From NCBI GenBank assembly GCA_902785325.1, contig CACZXZ010000003.1, positions 1 to 64,000 of the forward strand: 64,000 nt of DNA, read 5' to 3'. Positions within the stretch are counted from its first letter, which is position 1, and the number at the start of each line of letters is the position of its first letter. A program made the position numbers and the translations under genes. A model generated the notes under the pieces. The model saw only the letters and a program-made list of their open reading frames with translations. It was not told the DNA's origin and did not search any database. Positions 27,507 through 36,464 of this stretch are shown here, piece after piece. This DNA is from an uncultured Succinivibrio sp. Its GTDB lineage: Bacteria; Pseudomonadota; Gammaproteobacteria; Enterobacterales; Succinivibrionaceae.

Positions 27507-28442
27507 ATGTCTGCATCCATCATCAATGCCTATACGGTTATTCTAATTTTTGCAATTGGCTATTTAGCTAAAAGATTTCGTTTTGTAGAAATTGACACCG
27601 CAAGAAAACTCTCTTACATCGTTATGTATGTAACCTTACCTTGCGCTATTTTGTCAGGCAGCGCAGGCTCAATTGATCTTGAATTAAACCTGTTTTTAAT
27701 TTTACCTTTAGCGTTTTTAATAAGTTTTGGTTTTCCTTTTTTAGGCTACCTTATCTTCCATAAAGAACCTAATAAATGCGTGTATGCCATGCTAAATTTA
27801 GGTGGCTTTAATATTGGAAACTTTGTGCTGCCTTTTATGCAGAGTGTTTTGACGACCAAAAGCTTTATCGCGCTCTGCTTATTTGATGTTATCAATGCGT
27901 TTTTCTGTTTTGGTGGTGTTTACTGCATGGCTTTGTGGTTTAACCGTAAAGGCTTTAAAACCAAAGATACTATCAATATAAAAAAGATCTTAATTGAGTT
28001 ATCTAAATCTATTACCTCTTATTGTTGCATAATCTCCATTACTTTAAGTGCTTTTTCCATCAGCATTGATGAGACGATTTTGCATCCATTAAAAGTAATT
28101 GGTGGTGCTAATACTTTTCTTTGTATGTTCATTGTTGGTGTAGCTTTAAACTTTGAGATAAGTTTATCTAAGGTAAGTGCTATTTTACAGATGCTCTTTT
28201 TACGCTATGGATTTGCTACAGTTTGTGCGGTTTTATTGTGGTTTACTCTACCTTTTGACAGTAGCGTAAAATTAGTTTTAGTGGTGATTGTCTTTGCACC
28301 AATTACCTCTTTTGCACCTATCACCGCCATCAGAAGCTTACCTCAATTTGCAGAGGACAGTGCAAACTTAAACATGATCTCAGTGATGACCTCTGTAGTG
28401 ATTATCACCTTAATAAATACATTGTCATCTTGTTTTATGTAG
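27507..28442 (+). CDS. AEC-family permease
   Basis: The 311 residues form about ten hydrophobic helices in the layout of the auxin efflux carrier (AEC) family, bacterial members of which export or exchange organic acids such as malate or malonate, or amino-acid derivatives. Family-typical features are KRFRFVEIDTARKLSYIVMYVTLPCAIL in helices 1-2 and the half-repeat NLGGFNIGNFVLPFM near residue 98 with its small-residue break; NTFLCMFIVGVALNF is in the second half. Substrate cannot be told from sequence. There is no obvious ribosome site before ATG. It converges on the bio operon with 26 bases between stops and no clear terminator. Confidence 0.82.
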   Translation: MSASIINAYTVILIFAIGYLAKRFRFVEIDTARKLSYIVMYVTLPCAILSGSAGSIDLELNLFLILPLAFLISFGFPFLGYLIFHKEPNKCVYAMLNLGGFNIGNFVLPFMQSVLTTKSFIALCLFDVINAFFCFGGVYCMALWFNRKGFKTKDTINIKKILIELSKSITSYCCIISITLSAFSISIDETILHPLKVIGGANTFLCMFIVGVALNFEISLSKVSAILQMLFLRYGFATVCAVLLWFTLPFDSSVKLVLVVIVFAPITSFAPITAIRSLPQFAEDSANLNMISVMTSVVIITLINTLSSCFM

Positions 28443-28468
28443 GAAAAGGAAGCTTTAGCAGATATAGC

Positions 28469-29221
28469 TTATTTATAAGCCATCACATAGTAGCATTTGT
28501 AGGTTAATCTAAGACCTTTTGTGGTGCGGAAGTTTTTCTCATAGTTATCAATAAACTGTTGCATTCTGCCCTTTGACCACACTTGTCCTGAAAGGCCTGT
28601 AACGCCAGCCTTTTTTAAGGTTTTAAGTAGGCTTTTTACATCCTCAAAATACAAGACAAAGGTTCTTGATTTTAAGGTGTAACAAGTAAAGACTTGTTTT
28701 AAAATTTCTCTTAATTTAACAGATGATAGATAATCTAAAGAAATACCACTACACTTTTTGATTTCCTCAAAATTACCTTCTGTGAAAATAGAAAAAGCAA
28801 GAACTCCATCAACTGTTAACAGATTCTTTAAAGCTTCAAGACTTTGCTTTAAATTGTCAAACCACTGAAAACATGCATTAGAGATGATTAAATCAAATTG
28901 CTCTTTTTCAGTTATAGGTAGGTGCTCTGCATCGCAGTTTAAATACTCTAAATTTGGATACGCTTTAAGTCTTTCTTTGCAACAAGCTAACATCTCATCA
29001 CAGATGTCATTTACCACAAATTTTGAGTAGCACAAACTGTTACAGATATTCTCTGACAATAATCCAGTGCCTGCTCCTATCTCTAGGATATTAGTAAAAT
29101 AAAGATCTTCTAAACTATAGATCAACTCTTGCCCCATAATAGCTTGTACGTTAGCGCTATTTTCATAGCTAGCACAGGCTTTTGAGAAGCGTTGTTTTAT
29201 TGAATCTTTACTAATATTCAT
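28469..29221 (-). CDS. bioC: Malonyl-ACP O-methyltransferase BioC
   Basis: BioC methylates the free carboxyl of malonyl-ACP with SAM, disguising it so the fatty acid cycle can build the pimeloyl chain of biotin. Motif I is ILEIGAGTGLLSENI near residue 43, then ICDEMLACCKERL, DLIISNACFQWFDNL and LAFSIFTEGNFEE, all BioC-like. Its 250 residues match the E. coli enzyme (251). The start overlaps bioG by 11 bases. The next step, ester removal, is provided by bioG directly upstream. The operon bioF-bioG-bioC lacks bioA, bioB and bioD, which must lie elsewhere if biotin is made. Confidence 0.93.
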   Translation of the reverse strand: MNISKDSIKQRFSKACASYENSANVQAIMGQELIYSLEDLYFTNILEIGAGTGLLSENICNSLCYSKFVVNDICDEMLACCKERLKAYPNLEYLNCDAEHLPITEKEQFDLIISNACFQWFDNLKQSLEALKNLLTVDGVLAFSIFTEGNFEEIKKCSGISLDYLSSVKLREILKQVFTCYTLKSRTFVLYFEDVKSLLKTLKKAGVTGLSGQVWSKGRMQQFIDNYEKNFRTTKGLRLTYKCYYVMAYK

Positions 29222-29867
29222 GAGCGACTAAGGCTTTAAAAGTCTCTAAACTATAGTGAGCAATCTCAGTTTGCTTAACTAAAACGTGGGTATTAGACCA
29301 AGACAATAACTGTCTTTTAGGAGCGATTATTTTATCCTTATTTCCAACTATTGCCAAATCATATTCAAAATTATTTTGCTTTCTCTGTTTAGCAATGGCT
29401 TGCAAACTTATAAGCTCACTCTTAAAACTCTCAAGCGCTCTTTGTGGCTTATTTTGAAGATACTCTTCATAAAGAGAAGTATCAGAGCACATGCGTCTTA
29501 CAAATTTTAGGTAAGTTTGCTCCGTTAAAGAATCGATTGTTGCCTGCCATAAACTTGGTGGAATTCCTAAAGTATCATCTATACCTTGGACAGTGCCATT
29601 TAGAGCAATCTTTTTAACTAGTTTAGCTGTGTTTGATAGCACTATTGGGGCTATCATCACGCCCATAGACCAGGCAATTAAGGTAATTGACTCATACTCT
29701 TGATAGAGACTTTCATCAAAGGACAAATCCTGATAATCAAAAACAATGGCAATGTCGTCTTTAGTTACTGTATTTAAACTTTTAAAAGGATTTTGATCTT
29801 GTCCATAACCTAAAAAGATTAAGACTAAGTTTTTGCTGTGTTGTTGCTGTAAAAAAATCTGTTGCAT
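29211..29867 (-). CDS. bioG: Pimeloyl-ACP methyl ester esterase BioG
   Basis: BioG is a small alpha/beta hydrolase that cleaves pimeloyl-ACP methyl ester, ending BioC-initiated chain growth; it replaces BioH in Haemophilus, Neisseria, Campylobacter and others. The nucleophile elbow is AWSMGV near residue 69, and NGTVQGIDDTLGIPPSLW is a strong BioG signature. The C-terminal His is probably in EIAHYSLETF near residue 204. Length is 218. It sits between bioF (10 bases away) and bioC (11-base overlap), which fixes its role. Confidence 0.92.
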   Translation of the reverse strand: MQQIFLQQQHSKNLVLIFLGYGQDQNPFKSLNTVTKDDIAIVFDYQDLSFDESLYQEYESITLIAWSMGVMIAPIVLSNTAKLVKKIALNGTVQGIDDTLGIPPSLWQATIDSLTEQTYLKFVRRMCSDTSLYEEYLQNKPQRALESFKSELISLQAIAKQRKQNNFEYDLAIVGNKDKIIAPKRQLLSWSNTHVLVKQTEIAHYSLETFKALVAHEY

Positions 29868-29877
29868 AACTTATTTT

Positions 29878-31044
29878 CTAATCAAGCTTTAGGGCTTTAA
29901 TAGCACTACTAATTTCTTCTACTTGTAAGTCTGATAAACTTGCGGTTATTGATAATCTTAATCTTGCACGACCTTTAGGCACTGTAGGATGTCTTATCGG
30001 CATCGCATAAATTTTTCTTTGTTTAAAAAATTCATAAGCTAAAAGTGCTTTTTCATTAGTAAAGGTAAGTAGTGGAATTATTTGCGAGCAGGACATATTC
30101 AAAAGTCCAGCCTCTGTGATCTCTTGGTGTAAATATTCACAAATCTTATTTAACCTTTGACGTCTGTCCTGACACTTTTGCACATAATCTAACATAAAAG
30201 CATTATGCTCAAAGCTTAGTGGAGATAAAGCTGTAGAAAAGATGAGCTCTCTTGTAACATTGATAAAATATTCTCTTGCTACCTCATTACAAATAAGAGC
30301 AGCACCTTGAGAGCCTAAAGCTTTACCAAAGGTTGTAAGGATAAAATCCACATCTTTTACATAACCTAAACTTGCACACAATCCTGCGCCATTATCGTTA
30401 TAAAGCCCAAAGGAGTGAGCCTCATCTACATACAAATAGACTTTGTCAAAACGCTTTTTGATGGCAACTATCTTTTCTAAATCACACTTGTCGCCATCCA
30501 TACTAAATATAGCTTCTGTGACCACAATAATTTGATCATACTCTTCATAATATTGAGTGATAAGCTTTTCTAAATGCTCATAATCATTATGAGCAAATCT
30601 CAAGGCTTTACCTTGAGCATTTTGCATGCCGTTGATAATGGAAGCATGAGCTAATTTGTCAGCTAAAATTAAGGTATCTTTTGTAGCTAAAGCGGCAATA
30701 ACGCCAGAATTTGCTGCAAAGCCACTATTAAAAAACAAAGCTTTTTTAGAAAATAACTGTTCTATTTTGCTTTGCGCTTTTGCATAACTTTCCTGAGCAC
30801 CTGTAAGTAAAGGAGATCCTGAGGAGCTTAAACGTATAGTTTTAGGGGAAACTGTGGATAAAAACTCTTCTGTAAGCTTTGTATCGCTTGCTAGGCCTAA
30901 ATAATCATTTGAAGATAAATTAAGATACTTCTCCCTATCAATATAGATGTAATTACCAATCTGCTTTTTACTTACAATAGATCTTAGCTGACCGATACTT
31001 TTACGGTCATCTAAAAGAGTTTGCATTTTCTGATATAAATTCAT
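29878..31044 (-). CDS. bioF: 8-amino-7-oxononanoate synthase
   Basis: BioF condenses pimeloyl-ACP with alanine, using PLP, to make KAPA, the first ring-building step of biotin. The 388 residues (384 in E. coli) are a fold-type I aminotransferase-like protein: NDYLGLASD near the N-terminus, SSGSPLLTG, FFNSGFAANSGV, VYLYVDEAHSFGLY with the PLP Asp, and TTFGKALGSQGA with the PLP Lys near residue 240. First gene of bioF-bioG-bioC. I searched the upstream 220 bases for a BirA operator (TTGTAAACC half-sites) and found none, so repression by biotin is unproven here. Confidence 0.96.
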   Translation of the reverse strand: MNLYQKMQTLLDDRKSIGQLRSIVSKKQIGNYIYIDREKYLNLSSNDYLGLASDTKLTEEFLSTVSPKTIRLSSSGSPLLTGAQESYAKAQSKIEQLFSKKALFFNSGFAANSGVIAALATKDTLILADKLAHASIINGMQNAQGKALRFAHNDYEHLEKLITQYYEEYDQIIVVTEAIFSMDGDKCDLEKIVAIKKRFDKVYLYVDEAHSFGLYNDNGAGLCASLGYVKDVDFILTTFGKALGSQGAALICNEVAREYFINVTRELIFSTALSPLSFEHNAFMLDYVQKCQDRRQRLNKICEYLHQEITEAGLLNMSCSQIIPLLTFTNEKALLAYEFFKQRKIYAMPIRHPTVPKGRARLRLSITASLSDLQVEEISSAIKALKLD

Positions 31045-31268
31045 AATAGTATCTTTAATGGCAAATAAATGCTGATTTTAACAGAATACCAGGCTTTAGA
31101 AAAAGCGTTCTTTACAAAGGCTGTGAATTAAAAATTAGAAAGCACACAAAAAAGTGCACAAAAAAATAGCGATAAGTATAAAAATTTGCACTAATAGAAT
31201 GTATAATAATCAAATTTCTTTATCAAAAGATTATAATAAAGTCAAACATATTTAAAAAAGGTTAAAAA

Positions 31269-32723
31269 GTGATCACAGCTATTTCAAATCTAGAGCCTAA
31301 GTCTTTGTGGAACATTTTCGAGGAGATTACTAATATTCCTCGCCCATCCGATCATGAAGAAAAAATTGCAGACTTTATTATCAATTTTGCTAAAACCCAC
31401 AATTTAAAGTGGGAGCAAGATGCTATTGGCAATGTCATTGTAGATATTGAAGCAACCGAAGATAAAAAGCATAGTCCTTGCGTGATTTTGCAAGGTCACA
31501 TGGATATGGTAGCTGTTGTTGAAAATGGCTATGAACATGATTTTTTAAACGCACCAATTGAAGCTTATGTTGATAACGGCAAAATTAGAGCAAAGCATAC
31601 TACCTTAGGTGCTGATAACGGTATTGCCATTGCTATGATGCTCTCTTTAGTAAAAGAGCAAAACTTATCCCATGGTCCTTTAAGATTTATCTTCACAGTC
31701 TGTGAAGAAACCTCTATGAAGGGAGCTTTAAACCTTGATAAAAAATATTTACAAGGTGATTATCTAATCAATCTAGATTCAGAGGATAACGGTTATTTAT
31801 TTGTAGCTTGCGCAGGCTCTGCTGATATCAACCTCAAATTCAATTATGAAGCAGTTAAAACAGAAAACACTAAAGCTATAACCTTTAATTTAACTGGTTT
31901 TAAAGGTGGTCACTCTGGTGCTGATATCCACTTAGGTAGAGCTAACGCTATTAAGCTACTTGCTGCAATTTTGAATAATCTAAGTGACAACTTTGATTTC
32001 TTTATTCAAGACATACAAGGTGGTACTGTAAGAAACTCAATTCCAGCTAAAGCAAGTGTTACTGTTGCTGTAGATGTAAATCAATTTGATGAGTTTAAAA
32101 ATGCTTTTAAACAGCAATTTGACAAGCAACGCAAGATTTATGAAGATACAGATCCTGCTTTAGACTACACTACTGCTTCTGCAACTGTTACAGAGGCTTT
32201 AGCTACAAGTCAAACTCTAGATTTAATTCATCTATTACAAGCTTTACCTGATGGTGTAGCTAAGATTTCTCCAATTTACGAAGGTAACATTATTCAAACC
32301 TCAATTAACACAGGTGTAGTAACTACCGAGAAAAACTGTGTAAATATCTGTTTATTACCTCGTTCTTTATCCAACCTTGAGTTAGAAGAAATGATTAACA
32401 AAGTAGTAGCTTTATGTGATCTTGTAGAAGAAGATCTTGAAGTTGAAGTTTCAAATCAACATCAAGCATGGTGTTCACCAAAAGAAAACAAACTTATAGA
32501 TGTATTAACAAAAACCTATAAACAAGAAACTTCTCAAGAGTTAAAAATTACTGCTTTACATGCAGGGGTTGAATGCGCTCAATTTGCAGCTTTAAACCCA
32601 CAATTACAGTTAGTATCCATTGGTCCTACTATTGAGCATCCACATTCTATTGAGGAATCATTAGATATCAAAGGCACCAAAGAAATTTATTCAACCTTAG
32701 TTCGCGCTTTAGCGATGCTTTAA
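31269..32723 (+). CDS. pepD: Cytosolic beta-Ala/aminoacyl-His dipeptidase (peptidase D)
   Basis: PepD is an M20-family di-zinc dipeptidase that cleaves Xaa-His and many other dipeptides in the cytoplasm. The 484 residues (485 in E. coli) carry ILQGHMDMV with the first metal His/Asp near residue 79, TTLGADNGIAIAM with the bridging Asp near 117, CEETSMKGAL with the catalytic Glu-Glu, and the closing ALHAGVECAQF and GPTIEHPHS with metal ligands. The GTG start gives MITAISNLEPKSLW, collinear with the E. coli N-terminus; the ribosome site is weak. Two TATAAT hexamers lie at 31202 and 31232. It is followed after 17 bases by the MalZ-like gene, so the two probably share a transcript. Confidence 0.95.
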   Translation: MITAISNLEPKSLWNIFEEITNIPRPSDHEEKIADFIINFAKTHNLKWEQDAIGNVIVDIEATEDKKHSPCVILQGHMDMVAVVENGYEHDFLNAPIEAYVDNGKIRAKHTTLGADNGIAIAMMLSLVKEQNLSHGPLRFIFTVCEETSMKGALNLDKKYLQGDYLINLDSEDNGYLFVACAGSADINLKFNYEAVKTENTKAITFNLTGFKGGHSGADIHLGRANAIKLLAAILNNLSDNFDFFIQDIQGGTVRNSIPAKASVTVAVDVNQFDEFKNAFKQQFDKQRKIYEDTDPALDYTTASATVTEALATSQTLDLIHLLQALPDGVAKISPIYEGNIIQTSINTGVVTTEKNCVNICLLPRSLSNLELEEMINKVVALCDLVEEDLEVEVSNQHQAWCSPKENKLIDVLTKTYKQETSQELKITALHAGVECAQFAALNPQLQLVSIGPTIEHPHSIEESLDIKGTKEIYSTLVRALAML

Positions 32724-32740
32724 TTACAGGAAGGTAAATT

Positions 32741-34801
32741 ATGCGTCAGAACACTAGTTCTCCACGAGCTTCACTTCCATTTCAATGCTTTCATACTTGT
32801 ACTGCACCTAATTTAGCATCCAAGGTTGCAGTATTATTTGTAAGAGGCGCAAATCATAATAGATTGAAGATCTCCATTGCTACCTTTAGTGAAAATGAAG
32901 ATCACACTACTCCAATGCATTACACTGGCTCTTGCTCTGGCATTCACCGCTTTGAAGCACCATTGACTGCAGATAAAAGCCAAAACTTACTCACCTATTA
33001 CTTTAAAATTGCCTTAAAAGACGAGAATGACAATATCGTTGATGTGGTATGGTACAGCTCTTTAGGTATGTCTAGAGAAACCCCACTAAGACAGCATTGC
33101 TATGCTATTGAATTGTTCAATCCTCATCCTCAATGGGCAATTGATTCTATTTTCTATCAGATTTATCCAGATAAGTTTGCCTCCTCCCGTGGCTACTTCA
33201 CTGTAGATGGTAATAAAGTAGCAACTGATGGTCCTATCAAGAACAAGGAATTTGAGTTTGCTAACATTGACGATACCCACTGCGGGGGTGATCTTGATGG
33301 TGTAGCAACTATGCTACCTTACATCAGAAGCTTAGGTTGTGACTCTATCTATTTAAGTCCTATTTTCAAAGCATCTACTGTGCATAAGTTCGATACTGAA
33401 GACTATGATATGGTAGATCCTCACTTTGGTGGTAATGGTGCCTTAAAGAGACTTAGAACTGTAGCTCTAGGCTATGAGATGAAGATCATTTTACATGGTA
33501 CTTTTAACCATACAGGTGACTCTCATCCTTGGTTTGACCGTCAAGAACGTACTGGTAAAGGTGCTTTAAGACATAAAGACTCCCCTTATCGTGAGATGTA
33601 TACCTTTACCTCAGAAGGTGAACCTTATATCTCAGATGGTAAGGCAAATTATCCAAAACTTGACTATTCAAGCTATTTGACTCGTCATGCAATTTTTGAA
33701 GGCGAAAACAGTATCATCAAAAAGTGGCTTCGTGCACCATACGGCATTGATGGCTGGGTAATTGATGATGCCTCACAAGTAGGTGATGATGGTAAAGCTA
33801 AAAACAATCTAGAAAGATTGTCAGCTATGTGTCAATCTGCAAGAAACAGCCACTTAGATTGTTTAATGCTAGGTCAATTTGGATCCGATCCACGATATGC
33901 AATCTGCTCTGAAGGTAACGTAGATGGCACTATCAACTACACAGGTTTTATAAGCCCAATTAGAGCTTTCTTTGGTGGTGTAAACTTGCATGGAGATCCA
34001 ACTCCTTACACAGGTGACGATTTAAGACGTGCTTGTGAGGAATTCTCAGTTGGTGTCTCCCAACAAGTTAAATTGTGCCTTGTAAATCAATTAGACAATT
34101 GTAAGATTTCTCGTTTCTACGACATTATTGGCGCTGATAAATATCTATACTTAGCAGCCCTTGCTTGTCTATTTACTTGGCGTGGTATTCCTTGTGTATA
34201 CCAAGGTGATGAACTTGGTGATGTAATTGATAAATACCAAGTAGGTCCTCGTGGCTTAATTCCATTTACCGCCATGAAAGACAGACATGTAAGCGTAAAC
34301 TCTAATGATGTACAAAATGTCATCACCGAGCTTAGCCAAATTCGTCGCAACAATCCATCCTTCTCAAAAGGATCAATGCTCTTTGTTTGCGCTGGTGGCT
34401 CTTATTTTGGCTTTATCAGATTATACGAAAATCGCTTCAGCATTGTTTTTGTTAATGCTTCAAAGCAACAGGTAAAAGTAGAGCAAGGCTCAATGCTCTT
34501 CCCTCTTTTAGCTGCTATCTATATGCCTGATGATTGTGGTAACGACGATACTCAGGATTCTGGTGAGGACTTGTTAATTCCTCTATCAGGAAGAAACGTG
34601 CGTCGTGTAGATCATGGTGAAGGTCTTGAAGGTTTATACGCAATGCTTGCTCGTGAAACCATCAAAGTTCACTGCTATGGTGCTACAAGAAGCTCTAAAG
34701 AATTTGAAGAAAAATTCTTAAAAGAGCTATCAAATGGTAAAACCATTACCATTCCGCCACGTAGTACTGTTATCGTAAGCAATCAAAAGAAAAAAGCTTA
34801 A
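32741..34801 (+). CDS. MalZ-like GH13 protein with degenerate catalytic site
   Basis: The closest resemblance is maltodextrin glucosidase MalZ: SIFYQIYPDKFASS, GGDLDGVATMLPYIRSLG, VHKFDTEDYDMVDPHFGGNG, FNHTGDSHPWFDRQ, FTWRGIPCVYQGDELG, after an N-terminal beta domain. Most catalytic positions have changed. Region I reads HGTFNH (Asp to His252). Region II reads GWVIDD (the invariant Arg is Val340; the nucleophile Asp342 remains). Region III reads LGQF (the acid/base Glu is Gln379). Region IV reads LDNCKISRF (the His-Asp pair is Cys454-Lys455). At 686 residues it is about 80 longer than E. coli MalZ. The reading frame is intact and codon use is GGT/CGT-rich like its neighbours, so it is expressed and not a decayed gene. 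Glucan hydrolysis is unlikely; glycan binding or regulation is inference. Confidence 0.88.
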   Translation: MRQNTSSPRASLPFQCFHTCTAPNLASKVAVLFVRGANHNRLKISIATFSENEDHTTPMHYTGSCSGIHRFEAPLTADKSQNLLTYYFKIALKDENDNIVDVVWYSSLGMSRETPLRQHCYAIELFNPHPQWAIDSIFYQIYPDKFASSRGYFTVDGNKVATDGPIKNKEFEFANIDDTHCGGDLDGVATMLPYIRSLGCDSIYLSPIFKASTVHKFDTEDYDMVDPHFGGNGALKRLRTVALGYEMKIILHGTFNHTGDSHPWFDRQERTGKGALRHKDSPYREMYTFTSEGEPYISDGKANYPKLDYSSYLTRHAIFEGENSIIKKWLRAPYGIDGWVIDDASQVGDDGKAKNNLERLSAMCQSARNSHLDCLMLGQFGSDPRYAICSEGNVDGTINYTGFISPIRAFFGGVNLHGDPTPYTGDDLRRACEEFSVGVSQQVKLCLVNQLDNCKISRFYDIIGADKYLYLAALACLFTWRGIPCVYQGDELGDVIDKYQVGPRGLIPFTAMKDRHVSVNSNDVQNVITELSQIRRNNPSFSKGSMLFVCAGGSYFGFIRLYENRFSIVFVNASKQQVKVEQGSMLFPLLAAIYMPDDCGNDDTQDSGEDLLIPLSGRNVRRVDHGEGLEGLYAMLARETIKVHCYGATRSSKEFEEKFLKELSNGKTITIPPRSTVIVSNQKKKA

Positions 34802-34807
34802 ATTCTT

Positions 34808-34835
34808 AATACCTAGCCAAATGGCTAGGTATTTG
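34808..34835 (+). terminator. Terminator after the MalZ-like gene
   Basis: Stem AATACCTAGCC, loop AAAT, stem GGCTAGGTATT, followed by TGTTAT. It begins 6 bases past the stop codon. The T run is short. Confidence 0.7.
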
Positions 34836-34991
34836 TTATCAATTCCTTTAAAAGCAAACCTTCCTTTTCTACCATAATTTGCTATATTGAACACTTACAA
34901 GGAAACCGATAAGTAGTAAACTAGTGGACAATAAAAAAGCTACAGTTAATAAAGCTTACAATAAATATAAAGATTTCATTTGGTGGATTGA

Positions 34992-36419
34992 ATGTACCTC
35001 AATAAACGACGTGACAATTTATTAAGATATGCTTTAACCATATTAGGAGTATTTAGCGTAATTGTTGCTTTATACCTTTCCTACGGTCTTTATTTTAACG
35101 AATGGCACTATACTTTCAGACTCTCCTCTTTTAAAGTATATTTACTTATTCTCTGTGGACTTAGCGTTTTCTTAAATATGTTCACAGGCTTTAATATGTC
35201 CTTTTTATCAAGAGGCTACTTTAAAGAAGGCTTAGTCGTTTGCCAAAATACCCTGATAATGCTCTGTGGACTTATCCTTATTCTATTCTGGATGCACAGC
35301 CTATTTGACTCTCGTCGTCTAGTTGTTTTCTTGTTCTGTGCTTTCTATGCTATTTTTGATTTAGGCTTACGCCTGTGCTTTAGATACTTCTTATTGCATA
35401 TCTACTTTAAAAGTAAATTCTCTAACAATTTACTTTTAATCACCGACTTAAATCAAAGTGAAAAAGTCATCGAAAAACTTACTCAAAGCAATGAGTGGTC
35501 CCGTAAGATCTGTGGCGTGGTCTTATTTGACGACAACGACACTAAAAATGTGGGTGAGCATGAGGTAGTATGCACTTTAGATAAGCTATTAGCTTATGTA
35601 AGTAGCCATAGTGTAGATGAGATCTTTATCTGCACTAACAATATGGATTTTGATAGCACCTTTAAAGAAACTTTAGCTAAGATTGAAGAAACAGGAATTA
35701 AACTTTCCTTTAAAATCAAAGACGATTTCTTTGATTTTATTCCTCACTCTTTCTCAAAGATTGACAAAATTGGTGACTACTATTGTGTCTCTATTAGTAG
35801 AAATTACTTCTCCTACAGAAACATCATTGTAAAGCATGTAATGGACTTTGTTGGTGGTTTAGTAGGTTGTATGATTTTTGCTGTCGCTTTTTGTATCCTA
35901 GGACCTATCATCAAGTTAGATTCAAAAGGACCTATTCTGTTTAAACAACAGCGTGTAGGTCGTAATGGTAGGATCTTTACCTGCTATAAATTCAGATCTA
36001 TGCGTCAAGATGCTGAGGAGCTTAAAGCTGCCTTAATGAAAAAGAATGAAATGCATGGTTTGATGTTCAAAATGGAAGATGATCCTCGCATCACCAAAAT
36101 AGGCAAATTCATTAGAAAAACTAGCCTTGATGAATTACCTCAATTTATCAATGTATTAAAAGGTGATATGAGTTTAGTGGGTACCCGCCCACCTACTGTA
36201 GATGAGTATCAACAGTATGAACCAAAACAAAAGGCTAGAATTTCAATGACACCTGGACTTACTGGCTTGTGGCAAGTAAGTGGTAGAAGCAATATTAAAA
36301 ACTTTGATGATGTAATTAGATTAGATATGCTTTATATCGACAATTGGTCTATTCTTTTAGATATCAAAATCATTTTACTTACTATCAAGGTAGTGCTATT
36401 TGGCAGTGGTGCTAAGTAG
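34992..36419 (+). CDS. Polyprenyl glycosylphosphotransferase (WbaP/WcaJ-type initiating sugar transferase)
   Basis: Such enzymes move a sugar-1-phosphate from a nucleotide sugar to undecaprenyl phosphate, starting capsule, O-antigen or exopolysaccharide repeat units. Layout in 475 residues: four N-terminal membrane helices (about 14-125), a nucleotide-binding-like domain (about 140-260), a re-entrant helix near 275-300 (IVKHVMDFVGGLVGCMIFA), and the catalytic domain with FKQQRVGRNGRIFTCYKFRSM, LDELPQFINVLKGDMSLVGTRPP and GLTGLWQVSGR. This is a complete bacterial sugar transferase domain. The ATG has GGTGG upstream. No glycosyltransferase, wzx or wzy gene lies beside it, so the polymer it primes is unknown; being orphaned is unusual for the family. 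Confidence 0.92.
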   Translation: MYLNKRRDNLLRYALTILGVFSVIVALYLSYGLYFNEWHYTFRLSSFKVYLLILCGLSVFLNMFTGFNMSFLSRGYFKEGLVVCQNTLIMLCGLILILFWMHSLFDSRRLVVFLFCAFYAIFDLGLRLCFRYFLLHIYFKSKFSNNLLLITDLNQSEKVIEKLTQSNEWSRKICGVVLFDDNDTKNVGEHEVVCTLDKLLAYVSSHSVDEIFICTNNMDFDSTFKETLAKIEETGIKLSFKIKDDFFDFIPHSFSKIDKIGDYYCVSISRNYFSYRNIIVKHVMDFVGGLVGCMIFAVAFCILGPIIKLDSKGPILFKQQRVGRNGRIFTCYKFRSMRQDAEELKAALMKKNEMHGLMFKMEDDPRITKIGKFIRKTSLDELPQFINVLKGDMSLVGTRPPTVDEYQQYEPKQKARISMTPGLTGLWQVSGRSNIKNFDDVIRLDMLYIDNWSILLDIKIILLTIKVVLFGSGAK

Positions 36420-36434
36420 CTTTAAAAGCATAAC

Positions 36435-36462
36435 AAAAGGTCGTGCAATGCACGACCTTTTT
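36435..36462. terminator. Bidirectional terminator
   Basis: Stem AAAAGGTCGTGC, loop AAT, stem GCACGACCTTTT plus a T. It lies between the convergent sugar transferase gene and the His/Pro-rich gene. Confidence 0.88.
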
Positions 36463-36464
36463 GT

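Noticed and set aside
31045..31268. BirA biotin operator between bioF and pepD
   Set aside because: No TTGTAAACC-type half sites or inverted pair were found in the 224 bases.
34924..35025. 33-codon GTG-initiated reading frame overlapping the start of the sugar transferase
   Set aside because: No convincing ribosome site, no conserved sequence features, and it is just one of several short frames; could be a leader peptide but cannot be supported.
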